Source of the DNA: Flintibacter sp. KGMB00164
GTDB taxonomy: Bacteria > Bacillota > Clostridia > Oscillospirales > Oscillospiraceae
DNA: 64,000 nucleotides
Direction: 5' to 3'
Assembly: GCF_008727735.1 (NCBI RefSeq)
Contig: NZ_CP044227.1
Location: 1,736,001 to 1,800,000, forward strand
This document shows, piece after piece, positions 52,268-60,754 of this stretch. A model generated the notes under the pieces. It was not told the DNA's origin. It saw nothing but the letters and a program-made list of their open reading frames with translations, and made no database searches. The position numbers and the translations under genes were made by a program. Within the stretch, counting starts at the first letter, position 1, and each line of letters opens with the position of its first letter.

Positions 52268-52766
52268 TGCTCTCCACTCCTTCCTGATAAGCTGTTTCCA
52301 GCTTATCCTCTACCTGTTTTGCAGTACCGCTCGCCTCCAGGGCCTGGATCGTCTCCTGCTGGCTCTGGATCGTGTCTGCTTGCTCTTGGATAGTACTCTC
52401 CTTACTCTCCAGTTCCTGAGCCTTGGCCTCCAGGTCAGCCTCCTTCTGGGCCACCTGGCCCTCCAGCTCACTCACCTGGGCCTGGTAACCCGCCACATCC
52501 CCCAGATACTGCTGGGCCACCTGGAGCTCCACAGTGTAGCTGCGAGTGGCGGCACTGTACCGAATATCGGCCACGGTGAAACCATAGCCGGCGGGCAGGA
52601 TACACGCCCCCTGAATGTCTGGTTTATCCCAGGGGATGGCCTCAATGTCCTCCAGGGAGGCAAATTCCCGCTCGAATACCGCCAGGTATTTCCCGTTGTT
52701 GATGCCGCGCATGACCATGCCGCAGGTCACGCCGCTGATCTGAATGTTATTGCCATAAAGACTCAT
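52260..52766 (-). CDS. Coiled-coil phage protein, copy 2
   Basis: 168 residues; same N-terminal domain as the 47775 protein but with one extra heptad (seven residues, around AQELESKESTIQEQADTIQS). Insertion of a whole heptad keeps the coil register and would lengthen a rod by about 1 nm. ATGA overlap with the upstream 143-residue gene ties it to the tail operon. Confidence 0.75.
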   Translation of the reverse strand: MSLYGNNIQISGVTCGMVMRGINNGKYLAVFEREFASLEDIEAIPWDKPDIQGACILPAGYGFTVADIRYSAATRSYTVELQVAQQYLGDVAGYQAQVSELEGQVAQKEADLEAKAQELESKESTIQEQADTIQSQQETIQALEASGTAKQVEDKLETAYQEGVESNG

Positions 52767-53194
52767 GGTTTTTCTCTCCTCTCCACATGGGGTGGGGACA
52801 CCCCGCTTGGTGTATGGTTTTGTCCCATTAAGAATGGCATCAGGCCCTTGGGGCGCACCCGTCCCGGGGCTCGGTACCCTCTGCGGCGGGCCTCCTCTCG
52901 GCGGGCCTGCTGCTCTACAGGATCCTCAGGGGCTTTGACCGTCTGCAATGGCTTCACATCTACCAGCTCCCCAGTGGGTGACACAATTGCCTCCACGTCG
53001 GGGTAATAGATTCGTAACCGCTTAGCCAGTGGGGTATCTCCAGGGATCTCCCACCAGTCGGCAGGATCCAGCTCAGGCAGATCGGCCAGTTTAGCAAGCC
53101 TCTCCATCGGCACCTTGGCCCCGGTCCCGTCCCGGCGGTACTGCCCTGTCCAGATATATTCCAGCACCCCCATGGATGCTTTATGTACCAGCAT
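52763..53194 (-). CDS. Hypothetical phage protein
   Basis: 143 residues. N-terminal part has YIWTGQYRRDGTGAKVPMERLAKLADLPELD and a WWEIPGD block; the C-terminal third is Arg/Pro-rich and looks disordered. Overlaps the HTH gene by 14 bases and the coiled-coil gene by four. Not recognised. A start at 53173 is also possible. Confidence 0.7.
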   Translation of the reverse strand: MLVHKASMGVLEYIWTGQYRRDGTGAKVPMERLAKLADLPELDPADWWEIPGDTPLAKRLRIYYPDVEAIVSPTGELVDVKPLQTVKAPEDPVEQQARREEARRRGYRAPGRVRPKGLMPFLMGQNHTPSGVSPPHVERREKP

Positions 53195-54305
53195 GGCCGG
53201 TCACCATCCTTTGCAGCTTGACATAGGTTTCCGGATCCAGCTGAGCACCTAGGTTATCCGGAGGCGGCAAGTGTCCAACTTGAACACCAGAGCGCCGCAA
53301 ACTGGAAAAGGTAGAGCGCACGGTCCTAGGCCGCAGCCCCATCTCCCGGGCCACTTTCTCCGGGCTCTCCCCCGCTTCTCGCCGGCGCTCCATCTCGTAG
53401 CGGTAGCGGCTCATGTTACCCACTCGCTGCCCCCGAAAGCAGTACTTGTAATAAAAGTACAACGGCATACCGGTATCCAAAGCCAGGGAGAACTTGTCCG
53501 CTTTGTCCCATCGAATTTCCGGCCGGCCGGTTGGTTTTCCGGAAACCTGCAGCTGATGGATGGTTTTCCCGGCCTTGGATAGGGTTCGTGATACCGTGCT
53601 GGATTCCAGCTCCAGCTTTTTGGCCAGCTCCTCCTGGGTTTTGGGCAGCTTGGACAGCACCAGCAGCATGAGTTGCCGCTGCCGATCTGTGAGTGCCGGT
53701 ACCTGAGACAGGTACCGTACCCAATCAAATCCGCCCTTTCCGTCGGCACAGGAGGCAATGAGCTTTTTACTGTCCACCCAGACCTGCATCCGATTGAGTC
53801 CGTTTCGGATCACCCGGCTTACCGAGCTTTTATCTACGCCATAGCGCTGGGCAATGGCCAGCTGAGACAGGCCCTCATTGTAGTAGGCGTCCAGATACTG
53901 CCGCTGGCGGTCGCTCAGCCGCTGAGCCCCCTCCGCCATCCACTCCTGCAGCTGCTCCATGGAGGTACCCAGGTTCACAAAGTCCCCAGCCTCCACCTGC
54001 TGCCAACTATGGCCCTCCAGGTCACTCCAGCAGGCATTGGTGTACTCAAAGAAATCAAAGGTCATGGCACCCACGTCCAGCAGCTTGCGCTGGGCCTTCC
54101 GAGCTTTGCGCTGGGCAGGCGGGTCCAGATGGTCGATCTGTACCTGCACGTCCCGGATAGCGGCCCGATAGGTACAGATCTTGGCCCGCAGTTCCTCCCG
54201 CTCCTCCGGGCGCTGGGCCTGCTTGAGCTGTTCCTGATACAAGTGAAGGCGGTCTTTCAGCTTCTCCATCTGAGCGCGGTTTTCCTCTAAGGGAGTCATA
54301 TCCAT
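53181..54305 (-). CDS. Triple helix-turn-helix protein inside the tail operon
   Basis: 374 residues. An N-terminal coiled-coil (about 5-70) is followed by three DNA-binding-like segments: LSDRQRQYLDAYYNEGLSQL-AIAQRYGVDKSSVSRVI (about 132-170), LTDRQRQLMLLVL...TQEELAKKLELESSTVSRTL (about 208-245) and SPEKVAREMGLRPRTVRSTF (about 320-340). The first two have the DRQR...HTH plan of sigma-70 region 4. A DNA-binding protein is unexpected where PBSX-type phages keep tail-fibre genes. GAGGG lies before the second ATG (54299), an alternative start. It may control late transcription or be a host-derived insert; role unknown. Confidence 0.75.
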   Translation of the reverse strand: MDMTPLEENRAQMEKLKDRLHLYQEQLKQAQRPEEREELRAKICTYRAAIRDVQVQIDHLDPPAQRKARKAQRKLLDVGAMTFDFFEYTNACWSDLEGHSWQQVEAGDFVNLGTSMEQLQEWMAEGAQRLSDRQRQYLDAYYNEGLSQLAIAQRYGVDKSSVSRVIRNGLNRMQVWVDSKKLIASCADGKGGFDWVRYLSQVPALTDRQRQLMLLVLSKLPKTQEELAKKLELESSTVSRTLSKAGKTIHQLQVSGKPTGRPEIRWDKADKFSLALDTGMPLYFYYKYCFRGQRVGNMSRYRYEMERRREAGESPEKVAREMGLRPRTVRSTFSSLRRSGVQVGHLPPPDNLGAQLDPETYVKLQRMVTGHAGT

Positions 54306-54308
54306 CCC

Positions 54309-54875
54309 TCATTTCTTGTGGCAGAAGAAGGAGTTCTCCAGCTCCTCCCAGCTCTTGAAACGGGCCTCCAGCTGCTCCCAGGTCATACCCACCGCCTCCA
54401 GGTCCTCCCACCGGATTTTCTCGATGATGAACCGCAAGTGAGCGGGTTTGATCTCTTCCACAGTGCTCAGCAGCAGCGGAGTATCGATGTTGATGAAGGT
54501 GGCCTCCTCCCCATAGAAGCGCAGGGAGAAGGAGTAGTCCGAGAAATTCTCGGTCACCGTGGCTCCATATCCTGTGATGGCCTCGGCCAAAGCACGAATC
54601 ATCTCCGCATTGGTGGTTCCGGTGGAACACAGCTTAGCAACCACAGCCGCCCGTCGTGCCTTCAACGTCTGGCCATCGCTGGGCGAGATCCCCACCAGCC
54701 GCTCCCACTCGTCCAGCCCCCAAGTGGCCGTGGATACAAAAAACTGGTCCGGCAGGTCCCGGGTGGTCTCCCAGTACCACTGGGCAATCACGGTCATGGA
54801 GTCAGCCACCGCCGCGGTCTCAGAGCTGTCCCGCAGTCTCTGGGGCAGCCGCTCCAGCTTACCCAGCTCTGTCAT
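54309..54875 (-). CDS. XkdU-like baseplate protein (DUF2313)
   Basis: 188 residues: LERLPQRLRDSSETAAVADS, WGLDEWERLVGI, LKARRAAVVAKLCSTGTTN and a tail LKPAHLRFIIE-like IKPAHLRFII, all DUF2313 features. It caps the baseplate wedge downstream of the J-like protein. The C-terminal SWEELENSFF and GMTWEQLEARF repeat resembles the short WEDLE repeats seen at the ends of some Clostridial phage proteins. Start MTELGKLER. Confidence 0.85.
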   Translation of the reverse strand: MTELGKLERLPQRLRDSSETAAVADSMTVIAQWYWETTRDLPDQFFVSTATWGLDEWERLVGISPSDGQTLKARRAAVVAKLCSTGTTNAEMIRALAEAITGYGATVTENFSDYSFSLRFYGEEATFINIDTPLLLSTVEEIKPAHLRFIIEKIRWEDLEAVGMTWEQLEARFKSWEELENSFFCHKK

Positions 54876-54888
54876 GCTCTCCCTCCTC

Positions 54889-55974
54889 TCAGCCGGCACG
54901 GATGGAGACTGTCCCCAGCACAGGCACCTGTTCCATGGTGACCGGGATATTCTCCGTTCCACCGTTTACCGTAAGGGAGGAGCAGTCTACCACACCCCTG
55001 CAGAACAGGAGCATGGCCATGATTCTCACATACCGCACCGGCTCCTGGGCACCCATCTCCATCTCCAGCAGCATCGCCCGCAGCTTCTCCTCCAGCTCCT
55101 TCTGCACTGTCCCAGGAAGCACACCGCCCTCCAGGGTACAGGTGGCCTCCACATCGATGGAGAGGGCCTGGGCAGATACCACGGTAACCTGGGCCCCGAT
55201 GGGCCGCACCGATTCGATGTACTGGGCCACCTGGGTGACGATCAGCTCATCCAATGGCTCCTTCTCCTCGCTGGCGATCACAACCTTCACCGTCCCGTTT
55301 CCATTCCACAGCGGGATCACCGCCGCGTTGCCCACGCCGGACACCGACCTGGCCCACTGCTTGTAGTGGTTAATATTGCCCGACGCCACCGGCTCGGACA
55401 GAAAGGTGTGGATCCGGTCGTAGAAAGAAGCGTCGCTCTCCTTGTCCGCTCCTCCCTCTCCCGGCGTTTCATTGGTCACCTGGTCGATCCCGGCCAGGCT
55501 CACCGCCAGCCGGGTGACGGTACCCACCTCCACGTTGTAGATCTCCCCCGGCTGTTCCGCCGTGGCCGGCACCTGTGCCGTCCCGTCGGTGATGGCGGCC
55601 GCCAGATCGGTAGTGAAGCGCAGGCCGCTGGCGGAGACAGCCACCGTGCCCTTTGGGATCACAGAGCCCTCATCCCCGGTGAAGGTCAGCACCACATAGG
55701 CCGTAGCCGACGGGGTACGGTGGAGACCGTACATGTCCCCAAAGCGGTCCAGATAGGGCCCGGACTCCTCACTGGGCACAGCGGCCGCCAATAAAGTAGG
55801 ATGATAGGCCAGGCCCCGATAGATCTGGTAGGCCGCCTGGGAATAAAGCAGGTCCGTATAGGAGCCCTCCCGGGTGTCCACGGACACCCCAGACTCTGCC
55901 AGGCCCTGCTTCATGGCCGCTTTCAGGCTCTCCGGACTCACGTCCTGGATCAGTGCATCAAAGTCCAGCGGCAT
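54889..55974 (-). CDS. Baseplate J-like protein (XkdT-like)
   Basis: 361 residues: the wedge protein of contractile tails. Recognised by YTDLLYSQAAYQIYRGL, GLHRTPSATAYVVLTFTGDEG, VTRLAVSLAGIDQVTNETPGEGGADKESD, and NINHYKQWARSVSGVGNA, the classic baseplate J core. GGAGGTGGAAGTCA precedes ATG 55974, overlapping the XkdS-like gene. Confidence 0.93.
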   Translation of the reverse strand: MPLDFDALIQDVSPESLKAAMKQGLAESGVSVDTREGSYTDLLYSQAAYQIYRGLAYHPTLLAAAVPSEESGPYLDRFGDMYGLHRTPSATAYVVLTFTGDEGSVIPKGTVAVSASGLRFTTDLAAAITDGTAQVPATAEQPGEIYNVEVGTVTRLAVSLAGIDQVTNETPGEGGADKESDASFYDRIHTFLSEPVASGNINHYKQWARSVSGVGNAAVIPLWNGNGTVKVVIASEEKEPLDELIVTQVAQYIESVRPIGAQVTVVSAQALSIDVEATCTLEGGVLPGTVQKELEEKLRAMLLEMEMGAQEPVRYVRIMAMLLFCRGVVDCSSLTVNGGTENIPVTMEQVPVLGTVSIRAG

Positions 55975-56389
55975 TGACTTCCACCTCCCCATAAATGGTA
56001 TCTACCGCGCAGCAAATAGTAATGGTGGACCCGGAAAAGTCCACTGAGATCTGCCGCACGTCGGTAATGTATGGATTGACGGTCAGGCAGTCCCGCACAT
56101 AGCGCACCGCCTCCGATTCTTTCACCGCTTGGGAGAACGGCCGGCCGGTGAGCAGCTGCAGCTCGTTTCCCAAATCCCAGGAGAAGAGATCCAGAGAGGT
56201 GCGCACATAATGCAGGGTGTTCCACACCCAGGTGGCCACCGCCTGGGCGCCGGTGACCCACACGGGGCTGCCGTTGCGCCACTTGGGTCGGTCGGCTTCA
56301 AAGTCCCAGGCCACCTCCCGATACAGGGGCAGGGCAGCGCTGGTCTGGCTCCCCTCACTGGGAGCCTGAATCAAAGGAAATAGGCTCAT
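55958..56389 (-). CDS. XkdS-like baseplate protein (DUF2634)
   Basis: 143 residues; gpW/gp25-type wedge protein. Motif GAQAVATWVWNTLHYVRTSLDLFSWDLGNEL, then VNPYITDVRQISVDFSG and VDTIYGEVEV. It lies between XkdR- and XkdT-like genes with short overlaps, the PBSX order. Confidence 0.88.
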   Translation of the reverse strand: MSLFPLIQAPSEGSQTSAALPLYREVAWDFEADRPKWRNGSPVWVTGAQAVATWVWNTLHYVRTSLDLFSWDLGNELQLLTGRPFSQAVKESEAVRYVRDCLTVNPYITDVRQISVDFSGSTITICCAVDTIYGEVEVNAAGL

Positions 56390-56829
56390 AACCCCACCAC
56401 CTTACAAAGCACATAATAAATTTGCCCCTCCTGATCGGGCAGCAGCACTACCTGATCTCCCACCTGCAGGTGCCGGGTGGTGATAGTGGCCTTCACAGTG
56501 CCGGCCAAGGTACCCGGAACGTCATAGAGCCGCAGGGGGACAATACCATCGCTGCACACCGGCCAGGAGTTCACATCTCCCTGGACCCCCAGCGTCACCT
56601 TCGCCTCCTTACCAGCAAAGGTAATTGTGACCTCCTCCTTGGCATCGTAAAGGAGTTTGGGATTGACTCTCAGGTCCTCCTCGTCCAGCGTCATGCCGTT
56701 GGCCTGAATGAGCAGCCGCCCTGGTCCAATGGCCTTGACCCGGCCCAGACACCATCCGGGAGGCTGTACGTTCACAGCCTGATCCTGCATTTCCAGCAGC
56801 ATCCCGGCATAGGGATCCTGTTGACTCAT
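56386..56829 (-). CDS. XkdR-like phage protein (DUF2577-like)
   Basis: 147 residues, beta-rich: VQPPGWCLGRVKAIGPGRLLIQANG, VTTITF-like VTITFAGKEAK, HLQVGDQVVLLPDQEGQIYYVLCKVV. An OB-fold spike or hub accessory protein by position. Four-base overlaps on both sides. Assigned mainly by synteny. Confidence 0.78.
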   Translation of the reverse strand: MSQQDPYAGMLLEMQDQAVNVQPPGWCLGRVKAIGPGRLLIQANGMTLDEEDLRVNPKLLYDAKEEVTITFAGKEAKVTLGVQGDVNSWPVCSDGIVPLRLYDVPGTLAGTVKATITTRHLQVGDQVVLLPDQEGQIYYVLCKVVGL

Positions 56830-57812
56830 TTCAGCTCACTCCCTGTCTCGCTTTCATACATCAGGTTTCTCAGGTTCAAGGTCAGGTTTGTGGTGTAGTT
56901 GCCGCCATTCCATACATGCTGGTCGCTCTCGATCCACAGCACCCCGGACAGGCCGGTCACCGGCTGGCGCACCACCACGGTCTTGCCGGTGGTGAGCCGC
57001 AGGTCTCCCATACAGCTCACTGAGATGGTCTGGCTCAGCCCCTGGTCCCGCAGGATCTGCTTTGCCTCCTGCTGGGCATCCTGACCATCCTGCTGGGTGA
57101 TGTGCTTTTCCAGCAGGCCATACAGGGCTACCGCGTCTTCATCTTGAACTGTGGACAGTCGGTTGCCGTCCTTGTCGTAGATTCCCACACTGTTGCGCAT
57201 GTCCTCAATGGACTCCACCGTGCGGGAGGACAGCAGGTTGGACTGGGGCTGGATCACCAGGTTCTCTGCCGACTCGCTGCGCACCGACACCACCAGCTTG
57301 TCCCACTCAAAGCGGGCCATGTACTGCTGCCCGGTCTGTCTGGACGCCAGGGTATACAGGCTGGTGACAATGTTCCACAGAGAGGTCTTCACAAACTTGC
57401 GCCGCACCGACACCCCGGTGGCGGCCAGCTTCCCCACAGGGATCCCATAATTTGCACAGATCCGAGCCACCGCCGACTCCGGGGTCTCATCCCGGATCTT
57501 TTCGGTACCATCGTTGCCCGCCAGAAATCTCCCTCGGTCGTGGGCCACGATGGGTACCATGGCCTGGGTGTCCTCCAATTGGCGGGTCACTACCTGCCCC
57601 TGAAAGACCGGGGTCTTATTGTCATCCCAGAAGCTTACGGTGGCTCCTACCGGGCACTCCACCGCCGGCAGGTTTGGGTCTGCCTGACTGGTGGCCAGAT
57701 TAAAGCTCAACGTACGAGCAGCCCGTTGCTTGTCGCCGCTCCAAACCACATTACCTACCAAGCCCCAGGCGTTCTCCACTGTGGTGGAACCGCTGGTAAT
57801 GGTCATGATCAT
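56826..57812 (-). CDS. XkdQ-like tail hub protein (late control D-like)
   Basis: 328 residues. Features: WSGDKQRAARTLSFNLATS, FWDDNKTPVFQGQVVTRQLED, HDRGRFLAGN, TPESAVARICANYGIPVG and a C-terminal TITGLSGVLWIESDQHVW-like block, as in gpD/gp27 hub proteins that connect tube and spike. Start MIMTITSG; overlaps the LysM gene by four bases. An upstream extension in frame lies inside the LysM gene and is rejected. Confidence 0.88.
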   Translation of the reverse strand: MIMTITSGSTTVENAWGLVGNVVWSGDKQRAARTLSFNLATSQADPNLPAVECPVGATVSFWDDNKTPVFQGQVVTRQLEDTQAMVPIVAHDRGRFLAGNDGTEKIRDETPESAVARICANYGIPVGKLAATGVSVRRKFVKTSLWNIVTSLYTLASRQTGQQYMARFEWDKLVVSVRSESAENLVIQPQSNLLSSRTVESIEDMRNSVGIYDKDGNRLSTVQDEDAVALYGLLEKHITQQDGQDAQQEAKQILRDQGLSQTISVSCMGDLRLTTGKTVVVRQPVTGLSGVLWIESDQHVWNGGNYTTNLTLNLRNLMYESETGSELK

Positions 57813-58465
57813 CCGCTCACCCCCAGTTGGGCCTTGGACGGAATGGTCAGCACTTGCCCTGGGAAGATGAGGTGCGGATTTTGAATGCCGTTGTAGGCTG
57901 CCAGGGCGTTGTAGTACTTGGCGGTACCGTTCCCATAAAACCGGCGGCAAATGACAGACAGGCAGTCCCCAGTGACTACGGTGTAGGTCTGGGCGGCCGG
58001 CACTTCCTCCGGCTCACCCCGGCCGCTGTTTGTTCCGGCCCCCGTGCTGGCCTCGGTGGTCACCGCTTTCAGCTCCGGGGAGGCCTTCAGGTATACCTTG
58101 GCGTAGACGTCGCCGGTACCATCCCGCTCCTCAAAGGTCACCTCTTCGATGATGACCCGCTCATTGACCACGCCTGGCACCACATAGCGCACGATCTTGC
58201 GCCCTGTGGCCCAGGCCTGCAATTTGTTGATGTAGTAGTAAGGGGCCCGCACCGCACCGGCGGCCAGAAACGGGTACTCCCGGGCGGGAAGCAAAAACTC
58301 CAGCTGTCCGGAGTGGGCCGCCGGGTCGCCGGGCAGATAAACCAGGCCGGTGCCATTGACGGTAATCTCCCGGGCTGTCTGGCCGGCACCCCACCCAAAA
58401 GGAACAGGCGAAACGGGGAGCTGCAGCTCCTCGCCATCTGCCAGAAAAGAAAATACCAAGCTCAT
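57809..58465 (-). CDS. LysM-domain tail protein (XkdP-like)
   Basis: 218 residues. N-terminal beta domain (PFGWGAGQTAREITVNGTG, ATGRKIVRYVVPG) and a C-terminal LysM (YTVVTGDCLSVICRRFYGNGTAKYYNALAAYNG...HLIFPGQVLTIP, about 165-213) that binds peptidoglycan. In PBSX-like tails it bridges tape measure and hub; similar to T4 gp53. Confidence 0.92.
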   Translation of the reverse strand: MSLVFSFLADGEELQLPVSPVPFGWGAGQTAREITVNGTGLVYLPGDPAAHSGQLEFLLPAREYPFLAAGAVRAPYYYINKLQAWATGRKIVRYVVPGVVNERVIIEEVTFEERDGTGDVYAKVYLKASPELKAVTTEASTGAGTNSGRGEPEEVPAAQTYTVVTGDCLSVICRRFYGNGTAKYYNALAAYNGIQNPHLIFPGQVLTIPSKAQLGVSG

Positions 58466-60567
58466 CGGTACACCCCCGCTGTCTTGGCCTGCCGAAGCTT
58501 CTCCAGCAGGGCCTGGGCCACCCGGTCAATATCGGCGTCCTCCCGGATCACTGTACCGTTCATGACGATCTGCACACTGCCGGCGCCGCCCTGGTTGTAG
58601 CTGCGGGCCTCGGCCGCGGTGAGCACCCGCTCCCCCTCGTGAAGGAGTGCTGGATAGTTGTCGTAGGGGACGCGGCCCAAACCGGTGGCATAACCGTTGA
58701 GTTTAGACCAGATGGCATCCTGGGTGGCAAAAGCCTCCTCGTTGAACCTCTCAGCGTCACTTTGGTTGAACAGGTTGAAACCACTGGAACCAATCTGACT
58801 TGATACAGTCCCTTTTGTTCGTGCCTGCGCAGTTTGATAAGCATTGGCGGCGGCAGTTACTGCAGCTGTATTTTCCCGCAGGGCGGCCAAACTCTCGGTC
58901 TCGGCTTCCTGGTTCATGCGGTAAAGTTCACTGGCCTCATACTGCTGCTGGGCCAGTCCCTCTGCTGTGGCAATGATGTCATCCATCTTAAGCCCAGCGG
59001 CATCATTGCCGGCCTTGTATTCGGCCATGGCATCCTGATACTCCCCACTCAGAGCTGCCAGCTGATCTGCCGTGGATTGATCCCACTCCTGGGTCAGTGT
59101 ACTGCCCTCCAGTACAGCAGAGAGAGCATCCCGGGTATAGGCCTCCCCCAGATTTTCCAGAGCAGCCTGACCCGCGCCAATGGCTGTGTAAGCCTCTTTC
59201 AATGCTTCCCCCAGAGACCCCCCGTACGCTTCGATCTCCTGGGCTATCGCATCTTTTCGGGATTCGTTATATCCCTCTCCCCCAGCGTTATAGATATCGC
59301 TCATGGTATCGTTCAGGGTGGAGGTCAGCCCGTCAAAGGTTTGCGCCATGGTCTCCATGGCGCCGCCATACATGGACTGCATACCCGCCTGGATGATATC
59401 CACCGCTTTAGATCCAGAGATATCTCCATCGGAAATCATCTCATATATCTGCCCCTGCGTTTTCCCCATGGCGTCACTGAGCATGCCAATCACATCCACG
59501 CCCCGATCCTGGAAGATATTCAGATATTCCAGGGTGGCTTTCCCACTGGACTGCATTCGGCTCAGGGCTTGGGCCATAGCGGTCATCCCGCTGGCATCCG
59601 ATCCCACGGCGCTGCCCGCATCACCAATGGCTGTAATCAGGCTGAGCATACGCTCAGGGGTATCTCCAAAGCCTGTGGCTAAAGAGCGGGACATACTGGT
59701 CAGATCCTTGTACTCCATAGGCGTATCTGCAGCAGTCTGACGAAGATCCGATAGATACTGGTCCCCTACTCCCTCTCCTAACAGGCGGTTAAAGGCGATG
59801 GCATCCAGTTCCCGCTGAGCAGCAGTACTGCTGCCTGCCATCTGGTTTTCGTTGACTGCCTGAGACTGCGTGTCATAAATTCCGGAATAATAGCTTTTAA
59901 ACGCCTCATCCCGCTGCTGGTAAATCTGGCTGCCGGCGGAGGCCAAGCCAATTCCGCCGCCGATGGCGGCTCCAATTGCGGTGCCGATACCGGGCAAAAA
60001 GGAGCCCAGAGCAGCCCCGCTGGCTGCCCCTGTCAGAGCACTGGAAAACAAGCTGCCGGCATCGCTGCCGAAGGCAGATCCCACCAATGTGTTGGCCCAC
60101 TCTCCTGCCGCATCCCCAGCCATTTTGAGCAGCCCGGCTTGACTCAGGGCGGACAAAAGTCCGCTTTCGCTTCCGCTCTGACGGGAGAGGCTGCTGCTTT
60201 GACTCTCCAGGTTCCGCAGGGCATTTTGTGTGTCTTTGGAGGCCTGAACGGTCTCTTTCATCACCGCATTCAGAGCCTCATACTTCTCTTTTGCACTGGC
60301 CAGGGCATCCGCATCGGCGGCCTCGCCGGTAGCCTTATAGGCCGACTCCGCCTCTTTCAGAGCCTTTTTTGCGTCCACCAGCTGCACCTGCAGCTCGCCC
60401 TGCTGCTTCACCAGCCCGGACAGCCGGGTCTGGTAGGCCTGCGCTTTCTGCTGGGTCTCCTCCAGACTTTTCCCAAAGCTGGAGTTGGCACTGCGCATGG
60501 CCTGGACGCCGGGGCTATATTGGTCTCGCAGAGTAACCAGGATACTGGCCTCCGGCATGTCGTTCAC
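58462..60567 (-). CDS. Tail tape measure protein
   Basis: 701 residues. Coiled N-terminus (about 30-130), hydrophobic Gly/Ala-rich centre (SALTGAASGAALGSFLPGIGTAIGAAIGGGIGLA, about 178-211), helical repeats, and a C-terminal HEGERVLTAAEARSYNQGG motif common to phage tape measures. At roughly 0.15 nm per residue the tail would be about 100 nm. AGGAGGTGAACG precedes the start; four-base overlap with XkdP. Confidence 0.93.
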   Translation of the reverse strand: MNDMPEASILVTLRDQYSPGVQAMRSANSSFGKSLEETQQKAQAYQTRLSGLVKQQGELQVQLVDAKKALKEAESAYKATGEAADADALASAKEKYEALNAVMKETVQASKDTQNALRNLESQSSSLSRQSGSESGLLSALSQAGLLKMAGDAAGEWANTLVGSAFGSDAGSLFSSALTGAASGAALGSFLPGIGTAIGAAIGGGIGLASAGSQIYQQRDEAFKSYYSGIYDTQSQAVNENQMAGSSTAAQRELDAIAFNRLLGEGVGDQYLSDLRQTAADTPMEYKDLTSMSRSLATGFGDTPERMLSLITAIGDAGSAVGSDASGMTAMAQALSRMQSSGKATLEYLNIFQDRGVDVIGMLSDAMGKTQGQIYEMISDGDISGSKAVDIIQAGMQSMYGGAMETMAQTFDGLTSTLNDTMSDIYNAGGEGYNESRKDAIAQEIEAYGGSLGEALKEAYTAIGAGQAALENLGEAYTRDALSAVLEGSTLTQEWDQSTADQLAALSGEYQDAMAEYKAGNDAAGLKMDDIIATAEGLAQQQYEASELYRMNQEAETESLAALRENTAAVTAAANAYQTAQARTKGTVSSQIGSSGFNLFNQSDAERFNEEAFATQDAIWSKLNGYATGLGRVPYDNYPALLHEGERVLTAAEARSYNQGGAGSVQIVMNGTVIREDADIDRVAQALLEKLRQAKTAGVYR

Positions 60568-60589
60568 CTCCTGGGTGGGTATGGGCAGG

Positions 60590-60754
60590 TCAGCGCCGCC
60601 GTGCCTCCGCTCTCTGCTTCAGCTCCCGGAACAGAAAGCCCCGTATCAGGGCCTTTTCTCCGGCGGGCAGGCCCCAGTACTGGCCCGGGGCCCACCCCTT
60701 ATCCCGAAACAGAAGATACATGAGTGTCAGCTCGCCATCCCCGCCCTCGGTCAG
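60590..60754 (-). CDS. -1 frameshift extension of the tail assembly chaperone
   Basis: 54 codons open in the -1 frame directly after the slippery site: LTEGGDGELTLMYLLFRDKG through KQRAEARRR and stop. The stretch DKGWAPGQYWGLPAGEKALIRGFLF looks like genuine coding. Slippage would make a fusion of about 193 residues, the 'GT'-type chaperone that coats the tape measure. An internal ATG exists but has no ribosome site. It ends 22 bases before the tape-measure start. Confidence 0.82.
   Translation of the reverse strand: MTEGGDGELTLMYLLFRDKGWAPGQYWGLPAGEKALIRGFLFRELKQRAEARRR

Larger units (their letters stand above)
50074..52766 (-). repeat. Lysis/adhesion cassette, copy 2
   Basis: Same five-part order as 45847-48260, directly continuous with the tail operon. 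Coiled-coil, carbohydrate-binding, XhlA and amidase N-terminal products are highly similar to copy 1; the two membrane genes are unrelated to copy 1's. Confidence 0.9.
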
